Shown in pieces: positions 36,151-63,113 of a stretch of DNA of 64,000 nt; positions within the stretch are counted from its first letter, which is position 1, and each line of letters starts with the position of its first letter. The DNA comes from Spongilla lacustris (Eukaryota; Porifera; Demospongiae; Spongillida; Spongillidae): the NCBI GenBank assembly GCA_949361645.1, contig OX442415.1, positions 26,104,224 to 26,168,223 of the forward strand. Reading direction: 5' to 3'. The notes under the pieces are model-generated. The model had not been told where the DNA came from. It ran no database searches and worked only from the letters and a program-made list of their open reading frames with translations. A program made the position numbers and the translations under genes.

Positions 36151-37377
36151 ACTATATTCAACTTATGTATCCCTGCTTTTTACACCATGCATGCACCATT
36201 TCCTTCAAATCCTACACTGACACACCATGTCCGCGGACCAACTTTCTCCCACACAATAATGAGTACACTAGCATGCAACAGTAAATTTGATTTATTATTC
36301 ATACCTACTATTATAATAAACGAAACAAAATGGTATATAGTGGCAATCCGCATAATTTCATCCATTGAGTTTCCAATCTCTGCCGGTACTTTTTACGCAA
36401 TTGGTACTTACGTACGACGATTAACGGTATGAAGTGCCAGGCATGCAGTGTTCTTTGCTGTGTTTACTACACTATAGCAAGTTTCCGGGTATGTAATTAT
36501 GCTATGTTTTGCGACTTAATAAGTGCGAAAGTTGTAATACAGCTTCACGATGACAGCAATAGAGAAGGAACCAGCGCGGGCCCCTGGAGTGTTAAAAAAA
36601 AAAGGCTCCTTCGGCACGGCGTTAAAAACAGAGTTGGGCACGTGCAACAACGACAACCAAGGTTTAGACCAGATTAACTCTAAAAGCTGGCGCCCGTTGT
36701 TCTATATACTATAATACGACTATCGAAACGCACGATAGCATTTAATACAAGCATGCAATGCATGTTAATTTTAATTACACATGTATACAGTGGATACACT
36801 ACATATGTATAAACTTTACATACGACATGACGGGTTTCATGAGTCACATGCCGCCACTGTAAGAGTTGTACACACCTGCATGTCCTTCTCTTCATCAAAG
36901 CACATCAAAGGCCTAACATATACAGGCACGCATGGCCACAATCACTTTTTAAAATTGAATTCATGTGCTTACAAAATGGGTTATTTCTTATCACGGCTCC
37001 TCCTATATATATATATATAATTATGTATAATTATTAAACATTTGTAGCCGTCACTGAGCAGACGTTCTGATAAACTACATACATGCGTGCCTGCGTTTCA
37101 CGTGTGCTCCGCGCGCGTGTGTATAAGGTTTGATATTCTTCATATTCTATTATATGATTTTATAGCTGCTCTCTCTATCACATGTGTATTTTTAATTAGG
37201 TGTCTTTGCGTGTGCTTCACGTTAATTGCGCCGCGCTCGCACGTATATGCATGCCGCGCAGTAATGTGCGATGTATCTTAGACCAAGGACATTTACTTAT
37301 TACAACTTGCTTAGACTGAGTCGTTTTTATACATTTTATTTATTAACAGGTACGAACGTAGTAGGCACCCTTTAATA

Positions 37378-37655
37378 CGCCGGCCCCGCGCCAGGTTTAA
37401 TTCCAGCATTGCATTGGCAGTTTTTGGACATAACATGCTGACATTAGACGCTATTGTATATAGCGCGGCATATTAAAATTAGTACACAGTGTGCAAATCA
37501 GATGACTTACCCTGCAGCATACATCTGCTATACCACCATATATTGAGAAGCGGAGGGCTAGAGAGAACTAATCAGTTTATTGTATAACGCCAACGCTCTA
37601 CTAGAACTTCACTTCCTTTGGTCAAATCACGTGCACGCCAGTAAACATCCTCTCC
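37378..37655 (+). repeat. Repeat R3, copy 2 (upstream of IQSEC copy B)
   Basis: Second copy of the segment at 20745-21121, in the same orientation. See that entry for the shared phrases. 36260-37377 and 37656-38340 are AT-rich with no recognisable gene. Confidence 0.5.
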
Positions 37656-38349
37656 GGCCAGGGCCAGGGTTGAGGCCTTCCCGCGCCGGCATATGGTTGG
37701 GCGCTACCCCGGCATATTCATTCGTACATGTACATGTATGTCACCGATTCAGAGGGGCTAAGGCCGGCCCTGCCGCGGGCCGATTTATCGTACATGTACC
37801 GGTAGTAAAGATGGTAATGGTAGTTAAACGTTCCCACGTGCGGAAAGCGTTCCCTAGCTCTATAAACAAGCTGTTTATTAAACATAATAAGTACTTCCTT
37901 GTTTATGTTACACTTTTAACCGCGAAAGTAGGCGTTGGAACTCGTATTTATATCTTATTTAAGCAAGGAAACCAAAGCACGTATAATATCTACGATTAAC
38001 GTAATAATGTATATCTGTGCTCACCTTGCGAAATAACGTACTATTGGAACGGAGCAAAAAATACAGAGCAACATAATATAGACTAGCCAGTATAGATGCA
38101 TGTAGTTATTACATGGACACGATAAAAAATTGGTGGTGTAGAATTTGTAAGGACACCAATTGAGCTCAACCCATCCCCACTTTTATGGCTTCCGTGTCAA
38201 AAGCCGATGTTCACCAATACTACCTCAAATATGCATAACAACTCGATCCCTGTTACGAAAAAAATAAAACTGATAAAATCCAACTCGGCAGTATACGTTT
38301 CGACCTTGTTGGTTCTAGAACATTATGCTTAATAAGGCATTTACAATGC

Positions 38350-38450
38350 CATAACCTCTTACGCCAGCGAATCTTATTCTATCAGATCCGGAAGGAGATG
38401 CAGGTATGCATTTAGTGTGGGAACGAGTGAGCGTTATCTCAGCTTTAATC
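38350..38450 (+). repeat. Dispersed repeat R4, copy 1
   Basis: The segment aacctcttacgcc...atcagatccggaaggag...agtgtgggaacgagtgagcgttatct matches the extreme right of the window (63905-64000), where the same words occur in order. The second copy runs off the window end, so the full size is unknown. Confidence 0.5.
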
Positions 38451-38639
38451 AAAGATACTCAACGGTCTAATTGATTTAATTGTACATCAACAATAGTGGA
38501 GTACGATTAGCGATCACAAGCCATGTCTAATGCTGGTAGATATAGGTATGCCAAGATAATATTGATATGAATGATGTTCATTAACTACTACAGCTTACAA
38601 AATAATTGCATCATTGTGAAACAGCAAGACACTTACTCT

Positions 38640-39300
38640 ATCACTCTCTTTTAATTGGTTCTTCACTCAGTAAGTATGGGCCTTCAATGGTCAATGTCGT
38701 CTCTTTTTTGCCTCTTACATGTATTGGAAACATGCTGTTGGCCAGTACAGAGGGAAACGCCCACTAATTATATAAAGTGCGAGATTATAACCTTGTACTT
38801 TAACCTTGCGAGTATTTTATTAATTATAATATTGTAATTACTGAAGCCTCAAACTGAAATGTTGCAGATCTGTGGTCCCAGCTGGAAGAGGTGATCCTCA
38901 GGTTGCCCTAATCTTGCTTCGCCTTTGTGGTTCATTTTGCAAGCTTGTTCGTTTAACTTGTGCAACACCTCCCTCCCTCATAGAGGATGCTCTTGCTGTC
39001 TTTGATGAAGGTGTCCTATAAGGACCGGCATTTTGCTTGTGCACAGGTGTGGATGCTTCCAATTATATATGCATGGCAGCAGACCTAGGCTCAATTGAGT
39101 TTGAGAAAGGGAGGCTTGATTTGAGATATTTGTCTCTTCACTCACCAGCTGCTTTTATTGCCTCCCTCTGTTCAGCGAGTTATGTATTATGTATTTGTTA
39201 CGTCAATTGAAAAGTGCTTGAGCCTGAGGCTGTCAATCCCCTGGTACACACCTGCTACTTCACACTGATGCCTCTTGTATCACTTTTCCCAGATTATAAT
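38640..39300 (+). pseudogene. Reverse-transcriptase retroelement relic, copy 1
   Basis: From about 38873 the plus strand reads VVPAGRGDPQVALILLRLCG and continues in frame for about 50 codons (KLVRL, PPSLIEDALAVFDEGV) before a stop. It resumes in a shifted frame with further similarity (SLHSPAAFIASLCSASY). From memory this resembles the C-terminal region of a reverse-transcriptase polyprotein common in sponge and other marine-invertebrate genomes. Upstream, 38640-38830 holds a shifted segment with NYIKCEIIT, reminiscent of RT. Several stops and frameshifts make it dead. A second copy lies at 46640-47300 in the same orientation. Confidence 0.55.
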
Positions 39301-39654
39301 TGTAACGAAGTACTAAGGTTGCAAAGTCCAAATTCAGTCATAAATAACAAAGTATAAGTTTATAATTAAATGAATGAAGTGCAAGGAGTGTGTAGAAAGC
39401 TGCACACTACAGCACCCTGATGTCCCCCACCTTTTGCACAGCGGTATCATTATTAATTTAGCCACAGCCACATATATATGTAGACGCGCAACAATCACGT
39501 TACAATTGTTCCCCAGACATACATCACGTGACGATTGTCGCAAACATACAATCAAGGATTATTAACCATGAGACTATTCAATAATCGTACGTCATGTGGT
39601 TTTGGGGACGAGTCATTATGTACTGTCTCCGAACACGGCTCATCTTGTTATTTG

Positions 39655-40640
39655 TATCTTTGTATGAAGGTACAAGAGCAGGTACGTGTGCTTAGAGCCT
39701 GACAGGCAAGGAAAGCAGCGGGGGAATGCATTAGCTAGCAATTGTATAGCGTTATCATGCTCGTCTTTGTGTGCTTTGGCTGATGTTGCCGTGGCTCAGT
39801 TAGAAAGTGATGGTGTGTGTTATTGATCGGCATGCTGATTTTACACAAATCTATAACTGCTGAACTGTTTGTAGGCCCAATCACATTTCTGTGTCCACGA
39901 AGTGTTCTACATTACATATATCCTGGTACAATTCAAGTTGTTGCAACAAGTAAACCTTTTAAGGAGGTGAAGGGGCGGGCAACTTCCCTAGGCTTCATTG
40001 ATGTGGGTACCTAATTTTAATATGTATAATTATGGTGGTGCATTTCGAGAAGCCATGCGAATAATGGGGTTCTTTAGCATGTTCAGCTGCGCACAGGACT
40101 GAGAAACTCACTTTGAAGTAAGTCCAGTAATTATGTAGTGCAGCTCTTGCATGGAGTGTGATCAACTCATGACTTTAAAGATCAAGAGCATGGCACAGTG
40201 TTTCGATTGTTATGCACACTTGCATGTATATATGTGCACCTAACGCTCTTGACAATGAAAGAATTAAAGGTGGGACCTTCTTTGTAAAATACAGTTCAAG
40301 TTTTAGTTTTGAGGAGTGCCGGTTTTTTTTGGTTCTTTTTGTTTGCTTGGACAGCTGCTCTTAATGATGTCATTCTAGATGCCTAAGAAGAGTTGCTTGA
40401 CCGGCCCCAGCATGAAACAGTAATTACACCATGACATTTCTTTTCTTAGAGGCATGCCCTTGATGAAGTCTGTACAGCTTAAAATGCAACCAAACAACGG
40501 TGATAAAGTTACTGTTTTGTTTACAACTTTGTGGGAAATTTGAACCTTTAAAATTGGTTTCAAATTCGCCTGGATATCCAAAGATCGGGGTTGGAGGAAG
40601 CGCAGCTGATAAAGGGGAGCATTAGTATAGCCATCAAATT
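39655..40640 (+). repeat. 1-kb duplicated unit B, plus-oriented copy
   Basis: Nearly the whole segment recurs inverted at 47365-48325. Shared phrases include tttgtatctttgtatgaagg, aatgcattagctagcaattg, ggcccaatcacatttctgtg, atcaactcatgactttaaag, and ggttggaggaagcgcagctg. Both copies follow an RT relic. An open stretch at 39817-40014 inside this copy is disrupted in the other, so I do not call a gene. The unit may be part of the same retroelement or a separate repeat. Confidence 0.65.
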
Positions 40641-41350
40641 TACTATGAAAACATACTTTCCGACCTGACAGGTTGGTGCTGTCAGGTCAGCCAGTCACAA
40701 TCATTCAGCAAACCTGCTCACGAGATCAGGGCGAGGCCCAGGAATGTGAAATCACAGAGATTACTTATTTACAATTGAATATGTTTTTCTTAGTTATACG
40801 TACGTCCTCGGGTTTCGTTTCCGATAGTTGCATAAGTGCAGGAAGATATTTAGAATTCCAATTGGGAGGGAGGGGAGGGGCATTCAGGCAGGCCCTTTCT
40901 CGCCCAGTGAGTTGGGCCAGTCATCCATCTGACCCAGAATTTTTTGTATACATGTATAAATGGCTAGGTAAATGTCATCAGTCACGAATGTATATTGTAT
41001 GTGAAACTCTCTGCAAATACAATCTCACAGGTGACAGACAGGTGTATCAAGACTTACCATTTTTACTCTGCATGCCCACACGCTACTCTCTTACACTCCT
41101 ATGTATGCACACACTGCTTATAGATATGTGTAGAGTGTTCCAAAGCATACAATCAGCGTTTTGAAAGTGTTTATTTGCTTCTATCATGGCTTTTGTTCAT
41201 AGGTTCATTTAACTAAGCATACCAAGATTGCTGTGGTTTACAGTATATTGTTTTTCTTGGCTGGTGTCACATAAATGTTGAGCATAGCAGTTTGCTGTTT
41301 ACATATTTTGTAAACCCTGTCAGAGCAATATCATATTCTGCTTTGCACAG

Positions 41351-44089
41351 GTACCTGCCCACAGTTCAGTCTAAGTTACCCACAATCGGGCACCTACTCA
41401 TGTCCTGGGAGTAACATTAGCTACACCTGTGTCCTCAGCAGCTCAAGCTATCTTGCTGCTGTGACTGTCTGGAGTGGATCTGCCTTTCAGTGCGCTTCTG
41501 CAGCAAACCAAATAGCACTCTTCCAGAAGTCAGGTGGAGTACTTAATCCAACTGCTGGAGGAACATGTGGCAATATCTCTGCTGTGACAACAAATATCTC
41601 CACTGATGGAACATGCTACACCTCTATCCTCACCATTCCTGCTGTTCAGGCTTTGAATGGGGTCACAGTTATGTGCGTGCATGGTTTAACTGGAGCTGTA
41701 GTGGGAAATGATACGCTGACGACGGCAGGTGAGTAGACAGTAACTTAATATGATAGGCCATACTGCATGTCTTGTCACAGAACCTGGCATGGTAGTCCAC
41801 ATGTTGTCTATTCTAGTTCAACTCTAAGCAAGTCCTAAGAGATTACATACGTAATATGACTGTTTTAGGACGTGTGTGTGCCCTCTGTATTGGTACTAAG
41901 GGTGAACATTGAAGTCTTCTGCCTTTTGCCATGTGTGCTTTACATCCTAGCATTGATTTACTCCTACGTTGTGTGCCATGCAATGTTGAAGCAGCTGTAC
42001 AATAGTAGCACAGAACACTGTATCAGAATGTATGTTTTTATTTCTTACCTGTTGCTTTTAAAAAAATCCTTACCTGTTGTGTAAGAGGAAAGAAGCTATG
42101 AATTGTCTCTTCCACAGTTTAGCAGCTAGAGAATGATAGTTTTTGTATACTGCAGCTGTTATTAGAAACATGTCCCATGTCCTAAGGGACAACAGACCAA
42201 TAGTGGGGGAGGCTGATCCACACACATGCTAGCTGACACAACGTGACAGGATCTGGTCAGGAAAGGGTCTGAGTATGACTTGTCTTCAAACAGTCCAATC
42301 ACATAAGGTCACCTAAAAACTGACCAATTGGTAAATTTATATACATCTGGCCTAGCTGTGTTAGCTAGTTCTATAGATTGTTGCAAACATGTCAGGACAC
42401 CATAATGTTATATATGGAACTTGACCATTCAGAAATCTGAGGTCACCAAAAATTACTAAGTGGTTTCAGTTTCAATTTTTCACTTGTGCAATAGTGCTCT
42501 GTAAATACACCTAGCTGTTATCCAAGGTGAAGTATGACAATCAGCGGCATATGAAATGGCACCCTGCCTAATCTCTATAATGGCATCCCAAGTATGCCCC
42601 CAGCTGGCCCCCCCCCCCCCCCCCCCCCTTTATTATATCTAGCTCCAAAGAAATGGCACCCTGCCCAATCTCTGTAATGGCATCCCAAGTATGCCTCCCA
42701 CTAACATAGTAGGCTGGCTCCATTGTACATACACTCTTTTTTTTTCAAGCTCCCCCTAGTCCTCCAAGGATTGCATCACTGGTGAGCATCTACCCAGACC
42801 AAATAACAGTGACCTGGACATCTGTTCCCACTGCTACCAGCTACAATGTCAGTATCAATGGCAGCACTCCTATCTCCATACCTGCTGATGTTAGCATATG
42901 CTCCTACATGCACACCTTCACTGGGCTGGCCAACAGCACACTCTACACTGCCTCTGTGGTGGCCATCAACTGTGCTGGGAGCAGCAGTATTGCTATGGCA
43001 ACCATTCAAACAAGCAAGTTTTGATAACTGCATGGAATGCAGACTACTTGTGAGCATTATGATCACTAATTAGGCCTACTTATAATACCCACATGTTCAG
43101 AAATTAACCATAAACAGTTACTCAACTGTTAATTGTTTCTAAATGTTCTAATAATGTAATTAAACTAACTAAATATTTAAAATCAAAGAATATAAAATCA
43201 CCTAAAACAATTTCCAATTGTAGTTAAATTTGTAGGCATCCAAAAAGTTCGAACATCTGTTACATTTTTTTTTAAAACGCTGTGTTTATTAATACTTACT
43301 TATAGACCACTAAATCAAGATACGATGACCACTCATTTCAAGTAAATAATATTTATGTTAATAAATGTATGTTGTAGGTTAGTTAAAAGCTACAAACTGT
43401 CTTTAATTTACTACTTTTATTTAGGAGTTATTCGAAATTGAAATTGTACGTTTTAAATCTTAGTAATTAATGTACTTGATTTAAGGTGTTTTGAAATAAT
43501 TATCAAAACTTAATTAACCATTAAAGATGATATTTCACAAGTATGTTTTGATCTTCTGCTTTTAACAACAATCATCAGTTAATTAATTTTTGTGGTCAAT
43601 CTTTCTGAATTGTGGGACACCCTGTACATGAATGTCTAAATCACAGGATAACAAAGCCAGCTAGTTCATTTCAGATCAGTGGATCATGGCATTCAAATGA
43701 AAGCTTTAGAATGAAGCCACATGCAAAATTATTCATGGCAAGCAATTAACCATTGAAATTGTAGCATACATGTTAGTGGGTAGGGGGCCCAGGGGCCTTA
43801 CATTTGGGTGATTGCAGTTATTGATGCATGTGATACACGTACAGCAGATATTAACCATTTGACTACTTCTTAAAGATTAGAGCAGTCCCCCATACACATA
43901 GCTGTGGTGGGAGGGGTACCCCTTTCACCCATTTATTTTGAAGGCTCCTGTAATGAAAGTAGTAATATAATCACCTTTTTAAAATAATATGGTAGAAAGT
44001 ACATGTTATTCATATTCTGAAACATCAAAAGTTGAACTGAGTTTTTCATGCACTTCCTGTTACACAATTAGCATAGGTATGTCAGTACA

Positions 44090-44123
<34 letters not shown>

Positions 44124-45631
44124 ACCTTTTATTATTAAGAAAGGTAAATCTTTATTCACTGGGTAGCCTATCCCACCAAAGAATTCAGCAGACCCTGCAT
44201 ATATGGTGTATAATGATATCTAGATATCTAATAATGCTATATCACCACTGCTGAAATATTAAGCATCTCAGGGTCAAAGATCTCGATGATGGATTACATG
44301 GCATAGTTATTAATTAAAATAATTTATTGTCTGCACACATTGTTGATACAGGTCTGCTAATACATGTATATCATTTTCAGGTTCCATATCTTCAATCTTA
44401 CTATCAACACCATCACCATTGGCCACTGTTACCATGCCAACATCATCATCATCATCATCATCATCAAGTGGTCAGTATTTGGTTTGTAGTGTGTTGCATG
44501 TGTGTAGTGTGCGTTCACTACACAATTAAAACACACCCAAAAACAACACACACAAAATACACAAAGCATGCACATATACACACAACACACAACACACACA
44601 ACAGCGCACACAGCACCTCACAATATACACACAACATAATTAACCAGCACATGCACAACAACATACATGATACTTACACAACACACACACAACACATATT
44701 CGTGCTCACACAAGTAAGGAAATAGTAAAGTTATAATTAACGGATGAATGGTACACTGTTGCCCAGAATGCACCATACATATATCAGGATGTCACATACG
44801 TGACATAGCTTGAATCCACTTAATACAAGGCATGCTGGCTTTGCAATGTAAACTCATCCTAATTTCCAGGTTTGAAAGCAACAGCCATTTCATCAAGTAT
44901 AATCCTTGAAATGCAGATACATGTACTAATGTATAGGCATGAATTTATTGGGCTGTGACCAAGATATTATGTGAATGCTGATTTCATTTTATTAAAGCCC
45001 AGGTTATTGACAGCTGCACACTATTAAGTAGCAATGGTTATTAACATAGCTTACTAAGTAGCTATGTCCCCCACCTCTTGCACGTGTGGAGGACAGCAGT
45101 CACCAAGACTTTCTCGTCAGCAGTAATTATTTTGAAATATTCCACAGCCCACGTACATCCTATACACATTACCATGACCTGTATCATTTGGTAGGAAACA
45201 TGCAGGTCAACATGTCATACCACCAGTACAGTTTTATGAATAAGGTGGCAAAATGTAACAATCAACTCAAAAACTGCTCCCACTCTCTGCATATACATTT
45301 CAATAAATATTTCAGAACAACACAAGGGACACATTATTTTCTGACATTTTCATGCATCATCAGTTTAGTTCCAGCTCCAGATATTGCCTCCATTGACATT
45401 CCTACTGCTGTTGGAGTGACGTTTGCCATTACCTTTATCATATCCTTCTCTCTGGGAGGTTTGGTGACTGCTAGCATATTGTGGTTTTGCTACTTCACAG
45501 GAGTATCTACAAAGGCTACTGAATCTCCTCCTTCCATCCCCACTGCTGCAACATATGAAGTGGTTGGCCCTGATAGGAAGAAAATTGATGGAATTGAGTT
45601 AGAGAGCAATTCTGCATACGGGATAGCATGA
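41351..45631 (+). CDS. Single-pass membrane protein with Ig-like and FN3 domains (5' end not found)
   Basis: Four exons keep phase 1 throughout: 41351-41728, 42750-43013, 44381-44470, 45369-45631 (stop TGA). Exon 1 encodes an Ig-like domain with paired cysteines (ISYTCVL and TVMCVHG) and SAFQC/GTCGN cysteines. Exon 2 encodes one FN3 domain (DQITVTWTSVP, FTGLANSTLYTASVVAIN). Exon 3 is a Ser/Thr stalk with a run of nine Ser from tca repeats. Exon 4 encodes a hydrophobic helix (AVGVTFAITFIISFSLGG and on to WFCYF) and a tail of about 40 residues with YEVV and SNSAYG. The YxxV and NxxY-like sites could bind trafficking or signalling adaptors. Intron 2 begins with GC rather than GT (ACAA/GCAAGT), which restores phase exactly. 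Expected at the cell surface as receptor or adhesion protein. No signal peptide exon is identified upstream of 41351, so the model is 5'-partial. Named family unknown. Confidence 0.72.
42608..42628. repeat. C-homopolymer flanked by a short duplicated segment
   Basis: A run of about 21 C in intron 1 of the Ig/FN3 gene separates two near-identical stretches: atggcaccctgcctaatctc-taatggcatcccaagtatgcc before it (about 42554-42597) and atggcaccctgcccaatctc... after it (about 42652-42695). Confidence 0.6.
44092..44121. repeat. C30 homopolymer in Ig/FN3 intron 2
   Basis: An uninterrupted run of about 30 C. 43014-44380 is otherwise AT-rich intron with no recognisable gene. Confidence 0.7.
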
Positions 45632-46640
45632 TAAACTCCTGCATGGAAAGAGGCATACTTCGGACTGAGTGCTGAGATAAATAGTGTGTTGATTTGTAAT
45701 TATTATTTTTAATCATCCTTTTGTTGTTTTGTATTTTAAAGCCAGATGTTATAACATAACATTTATAATGTTTGCGTAATACTGCGGTTGGTGGTTGAGA
45801 TTAAATCTAAATGTACATGGGATTATTGCATGGTATACCATACACTGGGAAGAGTATGCAACACTCCAATTTCATTTGCACTTTTACTTTGGACAGGCGT
45901 GCGTTCGTTACAACATTTGCACAGGCTATGAATTTCCAGTACGTTTTTAAGATTAATAATGCAGCTAACTGCGATCCACACGTATTCCAGAATGTGAAAG
46001 GGGAGCATACTGGAAACATGCTGAAAACAAACTATTTCAGGCAAGAGTTAGCCCTTGAACTCTAGAGTTGTTGCACATTCAAAAGTCCTACCATTCGATC
46101 TGTATAGTTGTGTCAGCAGCACACGTACGAGACTGATAATTAATCAATAAGTTAAGATTGAAAACCTCCTCGCGTACTAATCGGTTAAAATTGATATATA
46201 TGTTACGGCCCTATTTGAATCCGTGACCCGATTTGAATCCGGTCGACCCGATTTGAATCCGGTCGACCCGGTTCATATCTGGTCGGGGTTGACCCATTTC
46301 AGTTTTCTTGACCCGATCGTGATTTGACCCGCTATGCTGTTTTTGTGTATTGGGAACAGTTTGGCCGTTTTGATAATAAAACGCAATGCTGTTTCGGCAC
46401 ACTTGGTGTTAATTTCCAATGAAATTGAAATTGCATTATACCGGGTGTCCACGAACTGAAAGAACGCAATGCTTTTGAACGGGAATAACTTTTAATAGGA
46501 GTATGAAAAAATCTGATATTAAGACACTAACAACTTGAGGTTAGGCAAATGTGTTTACATCATTTTATTTACAAGTTATTAACGATGCTTAATTAACTTT
46601 AATAAACACAACAAATTAACAACTTTAAAAGTGAAACACT
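45632..46640. other. 3' flank of the Ig/FN3 gene; orphan transposon-end cluster
   Basis: 46200-46330 contains ttacggccc and three tandem copies of a 20-bp unit, gacccgatttgaatccggtc, which resemble the ends of element T3. No partner end was found. 45632-46190 and 46440-46640 show no gene; the word accgggtgtcc at about 46439 may be another element end. Confidence 0.4.
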
Positions 46641-47300
46641 CTATCACTCTCTTTTGGTTCTTCACTCGGCAAGTATGGGCCTTCGATGTTGTCTCTATTT
46701 TGCCCACTAGGCCAAACATGCTATTAGCCAGTGCAGAGGGAAACGCCCACTAATTATATAGAGTGCAAGATTATAACCTTGTACTTTAACCTTGCGTGTA
46801 TTTTGTTAATTATAATATTGTAATTACTGAAGCCTCAAAACTATGGTCCCAGCTGGAAGAGGTGGCCCTAATGGTTCATGGATCATTTTGCAAGCTTGTT
46901 CATTTAACTCGTGCAGCACCTCCCTCCCTCATAGTATGCTCTTGCTGTCTTTGATGAAGGTGTCCTTATAAAGACATTTTGTTTGTGCACAGGTGTGGAT
47001 GCTTCCAATTATGCTTGGCAGCAGGCTCAACAGATTTTGAGAAAGGGAGGTCTGGGTTTGTGATCTTTGTGACTTCACTCACCAGTTGCTTTTATTCCCT
47101 TCCTCTGTTCAGCGGGTTATGGATCGCATTTCCTTTACACCTTGTCCCAGGCAATCAATATGTTCAACTGCTTGGTCACACCAAGTGATGGTATCAGTGC
47201 TGAAAATCTTCTTTCATCCTCTTCTGTTATCAGAAGGCTCTTTCAGAGCAACTGGATGATAACCAATTCAACCTACTGCTAAATTGTTCATTAATTTAAA
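46640..47300 (+). pseudogene. Reverse-transcriptase retroelement relic, copy 2
   Basis: Near copy of 38640-39300 in the same orientation, with many small deletions. It extends further downstream (about 47125-47290), where one frame reads INMFNCLVTPSDGISAENLL. That matches the continuation I remember for this reverse-transcriptase family. Stops and frameshifts interrupt every frame. Confidence 0.55.
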
Positions 47301-47364
47301 AAATAATGTAAAAAAAAAAAGATGAAATGTGGAACATAAAAAGAAGGCCTACGTATCCATAGTT

Positions 47365-48325
47365 GTTTTAATTTGATGGCCATACTATTGTATTCGAATG
47401 CCCCCCTTTTATCAGCTGCGCTTCCTCCAACCCCGATATTTGGATATATAATAATCCAGGCGAATTTGAAACCAATTTTAAAGCTTCAAATTTCCCACAA
47501 AGTAGAAAGTAGCTCTACCACCGTTGTTTGGTCGCATTTCAAGGTGTACAGATCCATCAAGGGCACGCATCTAATGTCATGCTGTTTCATGCAAGGGCCA
47601 GTCAAGCAACCCTTCTTAGGCATCTTGAACGACATCATTAAGAGCAGCTGTCAAAGCAAAAAAAAAAGCACTTTTAAAAACCAAAATTAGGTGCACATAT
47701 ATACATGAAAGTGCACATAACAATCGAAACACTGTGCCATGCTCTGGATCTTTAAAGTCATGAGTTGATCACACTCCATGCAAGAGCTACACTACATACA
47801 TTTTTAGTTACTGGACTGGACTTACCACAAAGTGAGTTTCTCAGTCCTGTGCGCAACTGAACATGCTGAAGAACCCCATTATCCACACGACTTCTCTAAA
47901 TGCACCACCATCCATGTCCATATTAAAATTAGGAATCTGTAACTCACATCAATGAAGCACATCTAAAAATGTTCACCTCCTTAAAAAAGTTTGCTTGTTG
48001 CAACAACTTGTACCAGGATATATGTAATGTAGAACACTTCGTGCACACAGAAATGTGATTGGGCCTAGAAACAAGTCAGTAGTTATAGCTTTGTGTAAAA
48101 TCAGCATGCTGACCAATGACACGCACCATCAGTCAAAAATCAGCCAAAGCACACAAAGAGCTCGAGGAGCATGATAATGCCATACAATTGCTAGCTAATG
48201 CATTCCCGGCCCCCGCTTCTTGCGTTGCCTGTCAGGCCGGGCTGGCCTTCGACAACCCTACGCGTGAGCACTCACTGAGCAGCCTTCATACAAAGATACA
48301 AATATTAACAATTGCAGTGAATTAA
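47365..48325 (-). repeat. 1-kb duplicated unit B, minus-oriented copy
   Basis: Reverse complement of 39655-40640 with scattered indels. Together the two copies flank the Ig/FN3 gene as a widely spaced inverted pair. No intact gene is seen inside. Confidence 0.65.
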
Positions 48326-48628
48326 TTGTTGCGCGTCTGCAGATATATGTGGTTGTGGCTAATGTTCTCCAGTATCAGTAAGGCTTGCCATGCAAGTGGG
48401 TGTGAAGCGCTGAGCCGAATATACTGCTGGCTCGGGGTCATACTGATGAGGCAGAATGCAAGGGCCATTCTGGTGAGAAAATTTCCATTCTAAATAATCA
48501 TGTATGCTTGAAAATCAATAATACCAATACAAAGCAGCAGGATAATAATAAATGCTTACATTAAATGAAACACATAACTAACTAAAACTACTGTAAAGTC
48601 CACTGAGTAGGAAATTCTGTTCCTTGTC

Positions 48629-63113
<14,485 letters not shown>

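Noticed and set aside
39786..39860. tRNA-like A-box (tggctcagttag)
   Set aside because: No B-box or cloverleaf follows, and the inverted copy at 47365-48325 does not preserve the segment.
40673..41164. 163-codon open frame upstream of the Ig/FN3 exons
   Set aside because: It contains no recognisable domain, signal peptide or splice link to 41351, and a G-rich low-complexity stretch extends it by chance.
45086..45368. Upstream extension of the last Ig/FN3 exon
   Set aside because: The acceptor gtttag at 45368 and phase with the stalk exon set the exon start; the earlier part is an open intron tail.
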